Assembly: GCA_951394045.1 (NCBI GenBank)
Contig: OX595986.1
Coordinates: 1-64,000, forward strand
Direction of reading: 5' to 3'
Length of the DNA stretch: 64,000 bases
DNA from: Nitzschia sp. DOCU1
Lineage: Eukaryota; Bacillariophyta; Bacillariophyceae; Bacillariales; Bacillariaceae
Made by a program: the position numbers and the translations under genes. Shown in pieces: positions 43,636-54,800 of the stretch (position 1 is the first letter of the stretch; each line of letters begins with the position of its first letter). Below the pieces are notes generated by a model. That model searched no databases and had not been told where the DNA came from. It worked only from the letters and a program-made list of their open reading frames with translations.

Positions 43636-44496
43636 TTACAAAGATTTCAAAAAGATTGCCAAATCTTGAATCGCCAATTGTTGATACTTGAGTACATCAG
43701 ATGCCGCCTTGTTGGTCGTGGCCGTTCCCATGGCAAATACATCATTCTTGACTACCTGTGCCTTTTGCTTTGCTTGCTCTGGATTATCTGCTAGTTTGCA
43801 CAACAACGTCATGGTACTACTCAATTGTCCCATGGGTCCCGTCAAGACCCCAGTAATCTTGGTCCATTGCTTCTTTTCGACAAGAGGCGGAATTTCCAGT
43901 TCCAATGCCTTTGCGGCCGTTTGAATCCGCTCTAGCAAAATGGCACTGTCGGCGCCCTTGTACAAGAGTTTTTCTTCGTCTTCTTGATACACCAAGCATT
44001 CTCGACTCCCCAAGGATTCTACCAAACATTGTTTGGTGGCTCGATCCGACAAGCCTTGCATGACATCTGGAAAGGTCATTTTGGCATCGGATCCATACGT
44101 GGCATGTGCCGGCGCCGGCTGTCCCATGAGGGTTTGAGGCAGAGTGCCCGCGGCCCACAAGGTTCCCATCATGGCAAACAAGGCTTCGCGGCGACTTTCC
44201 AGCAAGTCATCGTCGTCTGTTTCTTCATCATCGGGACATTTGCAATTGGACTTGCTCTTGACTTGAGCGTCCTGAAAGGCAACACTGAGTCTCGTACGGG
44301 TTGCCACGGACTGCAGAGTAGGGCGAGCATTCTGCTGCTGCGACGAAGACGACAAGGAGTGACTAGTGTCGATTCCGAATCCCAGGAATACAACTAGCGT
44401 TGTAGCAAAGATCATCATTGTCATCATTGTGAGGGTCAATGTTGAAAGAGAGGGGATGATGTGTTGAGGATGCAAGGTGCAGCGATTATTCCTCAT
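43636..44496 (-). CDS. predicted thylakoid-lumen protein, 286 residues
   Basis: The start is at ATG 44496 (MRNNRCTLH). The N-terminus has a hydrophobic signal segment (MMIFATTLVVFLGFG), then a Ser/Thr/Gln-rich transit-like stretch. A second hydrophobic segment is preceded by two Arg (ESRREALFAMMGTLWAAGTL) and ends at a likely lumenal cleavage site (PAPAHA). This three-part leader fits transport into the complex plastid and then the thylakoid lumen by the Tat route. The mature part (about 180 residues) is helical: WTKITGVLTGPMGQLSSTMT, then a Lys/Ala-rich helix and QQLAIQDLAIFLKSL. It could be a four-helix bundle like PsbQ or Psb31-type extrinsic proteins of photosystem II, but I cannot name it. 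It is the best evidence in the window for a photosynthetic stramenopile. Confidence 0.75.
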   Translation of the reverse strand: MRNNRCTLHPQHIIPSLSTLTLTMMTMMIFATTLVVFLGFGIDTSHSLSSSSQQQNARPTLQSVATRTRLSVAFQDAQVKSKSNCKCPDDEETDDDDLLESRREALFAMMGTLWAAGTLPQTLMGQPAPAHATYGSDAKMTFPDVMQGLSDRATKQCLVESLGSRECLVYQEDEEKLLYKGADSAILLERIQTAAKALELEIPPLVEKKQWTKITGVLTGPMGQLSSTMTLLCKLADNPEQAKQKAQVVKNDVFAMGTATTNKAASDVLKYQQLAIQDLAIFLKSL

Positions 44497-44662
44497 CGTC
44501 AAACACACAAAAGATACGGCTTTTGCTCATTCAACCCAATGATCCCTCCGATTGCAATTACAGTCCATGGAGTCGCGATGGTGACGTAACAATAGATTGT
44601 AGCCAGTGACGTCAGATCTGACGTGGTGAGGCTAAAAAAGATATCAGACGAAAGATACGGCA

Positions 44663-47640
44663 ATGAATGCTGGCAGCGACGACGATGATCCCATTGATGA
44701 TCTCATTCTTCTCATTGCTACTCGTGCCATCCTTCAAGGCGTCATTGTCCTAGAACCTTACTATCCTCTCGTGATTGGCGTCATGAAGCCAAAGCGAGCG
44801 ATTGGGACGGAAGGACAGCCTTCTACTATGATTCGGCTGGAGAATCGACAGCACAACGAGATGATTGTCCAGCTTCAAAGAAAAGGACGATGATCGAACG
44901 AATGAATTAGCCAGTGCGAATCAAGAGCTGGAGCGAGCCAACTCTCAACTTGCAATGCAGTCTGCGCGTCAGCTCGAGCATTTTGCTTGCATGAGCCACG
45001 AGATCCGAACCCCTTTAAATTGTATCGTCGGTATGTCATCGCTTCTGCGGACTCAATTCGTATGATCAACACAAGCGGGGACTTGCTGAAGGCTGTCGTC
45101 GATGACGTTCTCGATTACGCGAAACTGGGTAAGTTGTGCCGTCCCTCATCACATTTCATCACGTTTGCCCCACATTCGTACCACGCTCATTTCTGCCATT
45201 TCGCCGCCCCGTTAACCTAGAATCTGGAAGTTTTGAGGTGGATATCAAACCGACGAACTTGCAGGATACTCTTGCAAGCGTTGTTCATTCGATTTCTCAG
45301 AAAGTCCGAGAGAAAAACATTCGACTGCGGACGCGTTGTTCGGCCACTCTCCCTCTCGTGCTGGAAACGGAATCGTGGCGACTTCACCAAGTTTTGTTCA
45401 ACGTTTTGGGTAACGCAAGAAAGTTCTCGAAGAAAGACAGTGTAATTGATCTATCAGTTGATCTGATGACTGGATGACTGGACCGCTGAAGCAGGGAGAA
45501 GGACAACCAGTCAAGTAGACTACAAGTGGAAAGTCCAAGCGGAAAAATCATTCGATTTTTAATTAAAGGAATTGAAAAGAGTGACTATTTTTCACACACA
45601 AAATCTGAATGGGTACCGGGCTGGGGTTAAGTATTACGTCGAAGGTTGTGCATCGTGTAGGAGACACGGTTGAAGTTGATTCTGAGCCAGGGAAGGTTAC
45701 TGATTTCACAGTTGACTTGCCTTTACGAGGAAGCTTCTGACTACACCTTTTTTGGGGGTCGAAACTCCGAACGCGTTCGACTATTCGTTCTCGGACTATC
45801 CAATCAGGGTTGAACCTGCTCCGTTCAACGGCGAGATCGTGAGAATCTTTGGGTTGAACGTTTCTCGATGCTCCTCCATGGATGAGACGTACGAGCTCGT
45901 CCGCAGCCGGAACGGGCCGGACGGAAAATCGAACGTTGCTTTCTTGGTGCACGAAAGTCTGTGTGACTTTGAAGCGACTTGACGCACGAATGACATTTGG
46001 GCCGAACTACGCTGTTCAAGAAACCAAGGCATGGCATTCCGAGTCACTCCTCGGCTTTTTTCCGGCCGCTTTGCTCGAAGCGATTGCCGAGAATATTGTT
46101 ACCCAAGATCTGGACCACGTGCCAAGGAATGATGAGTTCGACTCTCCAGTACTAGAAACTGTTTTGGAAAACACCGATTCATCACTGCATTCCGAACTAC
46201 AAGAAGACAAAATTGATAGTTCTAACAAAGGGCTGTTCGCCCCTCTGCTTTCTGGAACCATATGGCGCGGTGTATGCTCCTTCCATAGAGACGGTTATAG
46301 GCTATAATGACAGTGTCCAACCGGAAAATCCAGGCCAAGACAAATACGATGAGCTGAAGGAGGAGAAGTCAGAACTATCTGCGCAAGTTACTTCGGCTGA
46401 AAGTGGATTATTTTCATCCCTCGATGTTCAAAAGGAAGAAGGATCGGGCGCTCCAGGCAAAGCAGGAGCCGCCCCTGATCGATTGTTCGCCGCCCTGCTA
46501 AATCAAGGAGATTCATTGGTAGACAAAAAGAGTACGGTCCAAGGCGACAGCGATGAGTTGCCGACTAATACACGAACCCCCCTTCGACAAGAGGTCTCTT
46601 TGCCTCGCTCTCCGGCACGAACCTTCTGGACCAAGACCAGCGGATATCAGTCCAAAATCGGGGGAGGGGTTGTTTGCGCCCTTGAAAAAGGCGGATGGCA
46701 GCGCCGTTATACCGACAATGAAGCTGGCACCTCGATAGCGCGATCTCAAAGTTTTGTATGCCGAGGACAATTTGTTGAATCAAAAGGTATTGTCCAGAGT
46801 GTTGAGTCGGGCGGGCATTGACGACATGACGATTGTGGACAATGGCCAGAAGGCAGTCGATATTTGCGCAACGTCGACCTTCGACTGCATATTCATGGAT
46901 ATGCAGATGCCGATCATGGACGGTATGGAAGCAATCAAGACAATCGTAGAGAGAGATCCCACGGCTTTCGTGCTTTTGGTTTCGGCGCATGCTCTGGACG
47001 AATACAAGACCCAAGCGGAAGCTGTCGGCGCCAAAGGTTTCTTCTCCAAACCTTTTTCGAACCAGTGGCATTGAGACCGTCTTGGATGGTTTGAGTAAGA
47101 GAAGTCGTCGAAGCGCTGTGGATGCGGCTCCGGGCAAGGCGGTCGAATCCAATAAGGAAGCACGCGACGAGTAAGGTACAGCAGGCGAGGGAAAGAAGAG
47201 TTTCCTGGAACCTCAAGACGAATCCAGTACATAGCCAAAGGATGCAAAGTCCACTACTTCGCAGCACCAGCAGACCAAGGCAGTCGACGTGGTGCGTAAT
47301 TTGAAGGTTCTTTATGCGGAAGACAACCAAGTCAACCCAAAGCTTTAGGCCCGAGTTCTGAATCGCGCGAATGTCACCATTGTTGACAATGGCCAACAGG
47401 CTGTCGATGTTTGTCTATCGCAAACGTTTGACGTTATTGCCTGTTTTGTCGCGGATGGAAGCTTGCAACAAAATCGTTGCCCGTAATCCTCAAGGCTGCA
47501 CCGTATTTGTCACTACGCATACTCTGGAGGAACTGCCAATGCTGCAGGAACGACGAATGATATTACCAAGCCATTCCGTTTGACTGACCTGGAGTCTTTG
47601 TTAGATCGTTTCAACTTGGTGAACCCCCGCTTGTCCAAGC
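44663..47640 (+). pseudogene. decayed hybrid histidine kinase with two receiver domains
   Basis: The pieces are in order but in different frames. An N-terminal segment (44663-44890) shifts frame into a coiled coil and H-box: HFACMSHEIRTPLNCIVGMS (phospho-His at about 44997). Another shift gives DSIRMINTSGDLLKAVVDDV. After a possible intron at about 45127-45220 comes the kinase N-box part, WRLHQVLFNVLGNARKFSKK. The G-box TGLGLSITSKVVHRVG lies at about 45616-45665, followed by a linker/receiver-like part to 46300. Receiver 1 (46742-47070) has VDNGQKAVDICATSTFD and FMDMQMPIMDG (phospho-Asp) and a KPF that breaks. Receiver 2 (about 47303-47640) has LYAEDN, then a stop, VTIVDNGQQAVDVC, and a late TKPFRLTDLESLLDRF. 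At least five frameshifts or stops make it non-functional as written. The intact ancestor would have been a phosphorelay sensor. Confidence 0.8.
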
Positions 47641-47959
47641 CCCGTTCGTCGATTCCTGAAATCAGTGTTCGGCAGCGGGCATCTGTTGCCGCTCTACAAC
47701 GATGGAATAGTTGGAAGCGGCCAAACTCGGATCATGGGGTGGGGGTACGGCGTTGGCTACAAGTCATAGGAGTAGCAATGGAGACGATAGTGGGAGTGAG
47801 ATTTTGGATGCAACTACAGAACCAGAAAATACCCTTCAACGCGACGAGGCTCTCATCGAACGCCCATTGGCCAGACAGACGCTCGCAAATTTATTACTAC
47901 ACATTGTCGGCGACCCTATTCCGGAGATGCAAGATATGCCATTAACCCGGACTCTCTCT

Positions 47960-48430
47960 TTCAAGCAATTCTCGATTTGAATCTGGAAACACGGATTCTA
48001 TCCAGTTTGCCCCTATCACCCCAACGTAATCAAATTACGGGCCATTTCCAGCGGCGATCGATTCGATCCTTACTATTTTATCATCTTGGATCGCCTCTAT
48101 GATACTTTGGAAACAAAACTACAAAAGTGGAGTGATATTCTCAGTGGAAGAATCGCACCAAGGCAATCCCTGTTTCAATCATGTTTCAAGCCTTGTTGGA
48201 ATAGCGACGGACGAGATCGGCAAGAAGCCGAGGCTATTTTGGAAAGTAGTCGGCATGATAATGTCTCGCCACAAGAACTCAAAGATTTGAAACGACGGCA
48301 TCAACAGACGGTGGATCGACTATGGGCGGACTTTGATTTGGCGTCGGCAGTAGCGCATTTGCATAAGCATCATTTTATGCATCGCGATTTGAAGCCGGAT
48401 AATATTGGATTGGATATTGTGAGTACTATC
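47960..48430 (+). pseudogene. protein kinase fragment, truncated after the catalytic loop
   Basis: The frame reads CPYHPNVIKLRAISSGDRF, then PYYFIILDRLYDTLETKLQ, a charged insert, and VAHLHKHHFMHRDLKPDNIG. This is the middle of a Ser/Thr kinase, from strand 4 to the catalytic loop with its Asp and Asn. A splice-donor-like gtgagt follows at about 48420, but I find no DFG or APE in the next 500 bases, and no Gly loop or Lys upstream. It is a relic, or part of a gene whose other exons are lost. Confidence 0.65.
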
Positions 48431-50025
48431 GCTTTGGCAGAAACCATTTGGGGGCGAGTCTAACAGTTTCTTGTTGCCTCGTGCGCTCGCTCCTTTCATA
48501 GAATGTTCTTCTACTAGCGTGATAGCAAACGACTTTCACACAATGCCCGGAGATCGACCTTTGTCTATCATCCACCAGCTGCGAACAACAATGTGCGGGA
48601 ACGAGGCGCCCCGTCGATCTACAAGTGCAGAGGCCCGAGCTAATGTCTTGACTTGGTGGGGTAGCTCCACACGTCTATTCTCTGGCAGACATCAGGATGC
48701 TAATAGACAAAGACGGAGTCAGTTTTTTGCAACGGACGCCCTGGGTGGCGGCTCGGGTGGTTTTGATCCGGCTCTGGCAAATGTGAGTGAAGATTCCTAG
48801 TGTCGAGTATTGCCAGCAAGATTTCCCAGCGTTCCAAAGGCCGAGCCAACTCGAATCTGCCAACATTCCGTCAAGAATCCCATCCATCCATGATTACGTT
48901 TTTCGATCAATCCAGCCCAGGCTCCCGACTTGGAGGTTACCCAGTTTTGCGCTGTAAACTTATCAATCTCAACTTGTGCAAGTTAAAGAAGGGGACCATG
49001 AGATAGCAGGGATGTTCAATAGTCCATTGCGGGCTACCGTCGATCCTGTCGATTATATTGGTCATTGCGGCGGGCTACCGTCCATCCTGTCGATTATTGG
49101 GTGCCCGACCGGTATCCGTCTCTCGCATTCCTTTGGAACAAGGAGCGGCCATGTTGCTGTGGTCTAGCTGACCTTGGATTAGTCGACTGTACGGTGTCTC
49201 GGGCAAAAACATCATGGCCCCTCTATTGTATACCACGCTGGACCTTGGCAATGTCTATTCTTTTGCACCACGAGGAGAATACACGGGGTTAGGAGACGGG
49301 GGAGCAAAGTTCGTTCGTTCTTTCCCGTCGCCTTTCGGTATATGATTCAAGTTTCCGAGGAGATGTATCCACCCAATTGATTGCAATCCAAAGTACGACG
49401 ACGAAACGAACAAGCCGAACCTGACGACAAAGTAGAGAGTGATGTACATGATGCGCAAAAAGGAAGCGTCGCCGAGAACCGACCCAATCGGTAGCGATCC
49501 AAAGTATGACGATGACGCCAAGGCAAATAAATAATCTGAGCCTGCTGAAGAAGACGAGAGTGATCATCACCAATTCAAGCACAAGAGTGCGGGACCACTG
49601 TTTGCGAAGAAAAATATGATACGCAAAACGGAAGCGTCGCCAAGAACCGATTTGAAATAATAGTAGGACTAGAACGTATTTTGTTCGGAGCAATAATATG
49701 TAATGTATCGTGCGAGAAACGATGCAACCTAGCTAGTTACTCCTCTACCGGTAGATTTATCATCTATCTATTCATCGAACTTTTGGCTTCGGTTTTGTGT
49801 TCTCACACAAAAAGTTACTGAGCCCCACCGCTACGTCAAAGCAGTTCGATTTCGGAGGGGGTGGGCCACAGCTGCTCCGCCCGGTAGAGACAACAATCCA
49901 CTTCACTCGATGGCTTAGCCGATTCCAATTCTCCACGCACCAGCACAGGTTACACTTAAACTCTCCGCGACGAGACACGTACGCGAGTGGAGGACGTTTT
50001 AAAACCGGAACCACAAACCGGTTGC
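48431..50025. other. no intact gene; duplicated coding-like remnant
   Basis: At about 49380-49480 and 49495-49655 two related segments occur. Each starts atccaaagta(c/t)gacga and ends ggaagcgtcgcc(g/a)agaaccga. On the plus strand they would read PKYDDxxxKxN, then MIRKTEASPRTD, broken by stops. The source protein is unknown. The rest shows nothing. Confidence 0.4.
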
Positions 50026-50830
50026 GTTGATCAGGCTGTTTGTGTGCGGGATCGGAATCGGGGTCGAGATCACGGATCAGGATCGTTGCTCTGGAAAATG
50101 TTGGTATTGTAGAACAACGCCAGACGCCTGCAAAAGGAGGAAAGAACAAGGTGAGTAGCACTGCGGGAAAGAAATATGATCAAACGGCACCGGCACCGTC
50201 AAGTGGCAAAAACGCAAGTTTGGAGTGCACGTACCGTTCCGAAGGGTGCCACCACATGAATCATTCCTCCGCCAACACCAACACAACAATCAAACATTTC
50301 ATCAAACAAATTTCTTCCAGGGTCTGCTTCGGCTCCGTTTGCCTCAGGGAGCTAGCGTCATGGTTCAACCGAATCCGGAAGGCTCTCCAGAGACTGAGTC
50401 CACGTACACCCCCAATATTGGCTTCCTTCAGGACGAGTGTTCCAGGGCGGTCCGGCACAAACCGGACCTTCACCGTGGATTTCTCCTCCTTCAGGCTGTT
50501 ATCTCGCTACAGCTGAGCCGCACTATCAAAATGATAGTGATCGCCGCAGTAGAGGTCTGTTCATAGCAGAGTGAAAAGAAAGTTGATGAAGAAAGCTGAT
50601 CATCGTACGATGCGGATTGCTCCCTTCGCAAAAAAGTGAGGTCGATTGAGTGAAAAAGTGATGCATTTGTTGGAAGGAATGCAGAGATCCGAGCCGTTTC
50701 TGCTGTGGTTTGCGAGCAGTTTCGTGATTTTTCCCACGATGAAGCAGTTTCGTGATTTTTCCCACGATGAAGCCCCACGGTGGCTGAAAGTAATCCACAT
50801 TCAAATCCGCCAGTTCGCCAAATCCACAGA
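50026..50830. repeat. dispersed repeat, copy 2 (partner at 1-840)
   Basis: 50026-50200 repeats the first 190 bp of the window; 50605-50805 repeats parts of 700-840. Inside this copy 'ttcgtgatttttcccacgatga' occurs twice in a row (about 50722 and 50750). An open plus frame to 50516 contains no recognised domain. Confidence 0.6.
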
Positions 50831-51809
50831 ATATGGTTTCTGAGGCAAGGGCATAAGCTAGAAAACATTTGACGCTGTTTGTTAAACACGATTGATATGC
50901 CTTACGTCAATCGTTCGTCGACTAGACGGACTACATCAGAAAGATAGCAAGCTAGAGAAGTGGGCCGATCGCTGTCCAGCTGGATGCTACAATCACACCC
51001 AAGCTGTAAACGGCAAGCTATGGTTGATTTGAAGACGTTTGTAAAGTTTTTGTCAAATTACGATAGGTAGTTAGAAACTTAGTAGCCCTTTTTCAAAGCC
51101 CTCATCGACCCATGGGAAAAACGGTCGGCCACGCGGTCTATCGTGAGTTCGTTTTTTAGATGACGCTAACTCACTCTGTGATCAAAAGAAGACCATGAAA
51201 ATTTAATCTAGAGTCAATGTCAATATAAAGTACAATATTGTAGAGAGCGACCTTGCCAGAAAGGGTAAGCAAAGTTAGATTGTAATAGAGGGAAGATTGT
51301 CGCCCGCCGTGATTTCACTATAAATTTATGTGTAAGCAGTCGAGGTAATCAAAATCACTCAAGATCAATTTCCCTTTAAGTAAATGCATATGCCCTCTTG
51401 GAGGCAGCCGAGGGGATGCAATGCAATTTCCCGAGATTTCACTACTCGCAATTTGGTGACACAAGATTTTACAACAAGCGATTTCGCAACAACCGCTTTC
51501 GTACTTGGGGCATGGGTGCGACCAGACCCGTCCTATCCATTGGTTATGAGCCTGTATGAGTCTGCCGTCGGACAACGACGACCATGGCCGTCGTCGGGAA
51601 TTAAGTGAAGAATGTCTCTCTATCGTAGTACTACCGCTGCTAATATTGTTGTACTACTAAGAGTTAGCAGCCCCAGAACCCCGCCAGGATCGGTTAGAGT
51701 TAAGGGCTACTAAACTATGTAGAGGGTGGTCCTTCTGTTTCTCTCGAAAGGATTGCGAAACAGCACGTGCAAAAATTATCAAACTATATATTGCCATTCT
51801 TTGTGATGG
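50831..51809. other. no gene recognised
   Basis: 3' flank of the cyclase-PDE gene; short open frames only. Confidence 0.5.
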
Positions 51810-54800
51810 TTAAGAGCTAGTGGTCCTTCGACTCTCTTCCAATAAATCCCTATGACTCTCTTCCAAAATAGTACCCCCGGCGGCCCCCCCTTGATGAATC
51901 ACGGCGGAGTATTGCTCTTCGTAATTCTTCAAGTAATCCTTGACAATGTTTTGTCCTCGAGACTGCCATTCTTGGCGATTGGCGGTAACGTAGGAAAGAT
52001 ATTCGTCCGAAGCGACTCCAAAGACGCCACACTCCTTGAGCTTTTTCGCCAAGGGAATCAAGTAAAAATCAAAGAATCCAATCTCGCTCGTGTACCAATT
52101 CTCGGATGGATCCACCTTGGTGCGACCCTCCAAATAGGCCTTGTACATTTCTTGAAATAGCTTCTCGTTCCATTTAATGTACACGTGCCAATGTTGCATC
52201 GTGTGCGAGACATCCGAAGCTTGAATTAAGTGCTCAATCACAATCGTTGCCTTGCGGTTTGAGTCCTCCTGAAGTTCGGATGTGCTAAGCTCATTGACGG
52301 GTGTGGCAGAAGCATCAAAGGCCTTGGCCCATCGGGCTTTACGTTGAGCACCCAGTTCCTTATCCGCAATGTCTGTTGCCATGACGGAATTGATGAGCAA
52401 TTGGCGGAAACGGGTCAATTCTTCGGGTGTCGAATAAATGCAATTTCGCAATTCTTGGTACTGGGGTTCCATCAACAACCCCCAGGCCAGATCGAACGAG
52501 TTCTGTTCGGCACAACTCTTATTCTTGTAGTGTTTGGCGATCTCGGCTTGTTCTTCCACTAGAACAGCGTTGGGGACACCAGTGTGGTCGACGTCGTGAA
52601 TCAGAGCCGCCAAGGCACATGCGAACTGGCAAATTGGATCGGACGTTATTTCGTAAGTATACTTGTGCAAGTCCACGCCGGCTGCATCTTGAACTTGCAT
52701 GCTCTGATAGTCAATCGATTGATTGGGCGTGACTACTCGAGACAACAGTTTGCAGACTGACATAGTGACATGACTGTAGTAGTAGCATGGAAAAAAAGTA
52801 CTGTGAGAAAGGAACAGTGACGTCTTCATTTTCAGAGAACACGCTTCATGGCCCTTACCTGGCGTGCTCAAAAGAGTGGAACGGGTTCTCGCGGTACATT
52901 TGCGCAATGGAAGTGACATAGTCCGTAAGCTGGTTGATCACTTCGGGTGAAAACTCGATTTGATAGGGATCAATTTTGGTTTCTGTCGGCTCACTCGGCA
53001 ACTGAATAATGTCAGCGACTTCATCCAAAACCATTCCCACGGGCTTTTCTTCTACAGGATCTTCAATTCGAATTTGAAAGCCTTCCAACGACTTGCCAGA
53101 CGACGATCCATCGTGTGAGGAATTATCCGTGTCTTTGGTGCCACCATCGGGTTCTTCATTGTGGTCGTCACCAACGATCTTGGCCATGGACGGCGTGATA
53201 GAGCTGGGATCCCGCATTGCGAGGATTTGGCGCAATTGACGTTTTAATACATCAACGTTCCAGCCAATCAAGCGCTGCATACGATTGTCGACAATGCGCT
53301 TCGCTATCTGTTCGATGGGCCGCTGCATCATCTCCATACTTGCGTTTGAGGCGGAGCTTGGTTGAGGAGTTCCATCGGCCCGCAAGCGGCTATTCCGCCG
53401 TTTTGGCTGTCCCACGGTAAGCCAGTAGGTCTGAATTTCTCCCTTTCCCTTGGCCGTGACCAGCGTCTCTCGTTTCTGGATCCAATGAGACTTGCCAAAC
53501 ATTGTCAATTGCTCGGCCGTAACGTCACTCAAATGGATCTTGTCCCTTTCTCCCGTCGATTCGATGCGAGCAGCAGTATTGACGGTATCACCAAAGAGCT
53601 GGAATCTGCTCTTTTCTCCTCGCAATACTCCGGCTGTGACGGGCCCGCTGTGAAGGCCAAAACGCACTGGGTAAGAGGAATAGAAGGGACAAACGTTAGA
53701 TGTGTTCTTGGGATGAAGCGGCGACCAAATTAGAGATATCCAACGAGGCTACTTACTTCCGAGCTCTGCAGTGTCTGGACCAAGTGACACTGGGTAGTAG
53801 GAATAGAAAGGACAGACGTTAGATATGTCTCTCGTGGAACGGCAACGAGCATAGATATATACAACCAGCCGACTTACTTTCTAGCCGCTGGACCACTTCT
53901 TTCATTCGCACCAAGCAGTCATACGCGAATCGTGACATTACGATGGCATGATCCTGGGTAGTAGAAATAGAAAGGACAGAGGTAAGATGCGTCCTTGCGT
54001 GGAACGGCGACAAGCATAGATATATGCAGCCAGCCGACTTACTTTGCGAGGGTCTGGAAGGCCGGACGCAGCAACATAGCAATCTCCAATGGTTTCGACT
54101 TTGAAGACTTTACGGCGTTGAGCAATCTTGTCAAAAGCATTATACGTCGTTTCGAGCAGGGTAAATACTTGAGAGGGTTCTCGTGTCGAAGCCCATGCCG
54201 TGAATCCAACGATATCTAATGATCCAAAAACAAAGAGTGAGAATAGGTTTGATCGGCTGTTTGCAGAAAAGACGATTTCATTGCGTACCTGCAAATAGTA
54301 CTGTGCATGACGGGAACAAGTCTGCAAAATGACAAATAGACGGAAATACGAGTGAGATTGGTTTCGCCCGGGTGCTCGTAGAAAATACGATATCGTTGCA
54401 TACCTGCAATTGGTTTTGTTGTGAAGACGCCTGACGAGTCCGTTTCCATTTCCCCAAAGTGTGGGCCAGAGGTCTTGCCGGACGGGGCTTCGCCCTTGTC
54501 GGTCCTTGAAAAGCTATCATTAGCAGCAGCTTGGGGATAGGATTTCTTTTTGGTACCAGGCTGATCGTCGTCATCGCCTTCCATGAGACGGTCTCTGACG
54601 TTGGCGGGAAAGAGAGAGTTGACAATCGCGTCCGTTCGAGCGGCTCTGGCTTGGATGTCAGAAGTATACTTCACAAAAGCCCAGTCATACAAGATGAACA
54701 TGATAACAGCAACGGTGAAGACCAAGAGTACAATCCCAGAATACACCCAAGGCAATATGGTCTCGTAGCTCTCTTGAAAGTCACTCGAGGGGTATAGCGT

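Noticed and set aside
49801..50570. Plus-strand frames in and before repeat copy 2 as a gene
   Set aside because: No domain; most of the frame lies within the dispersed repeat and has no counterpart frame in copy 1.
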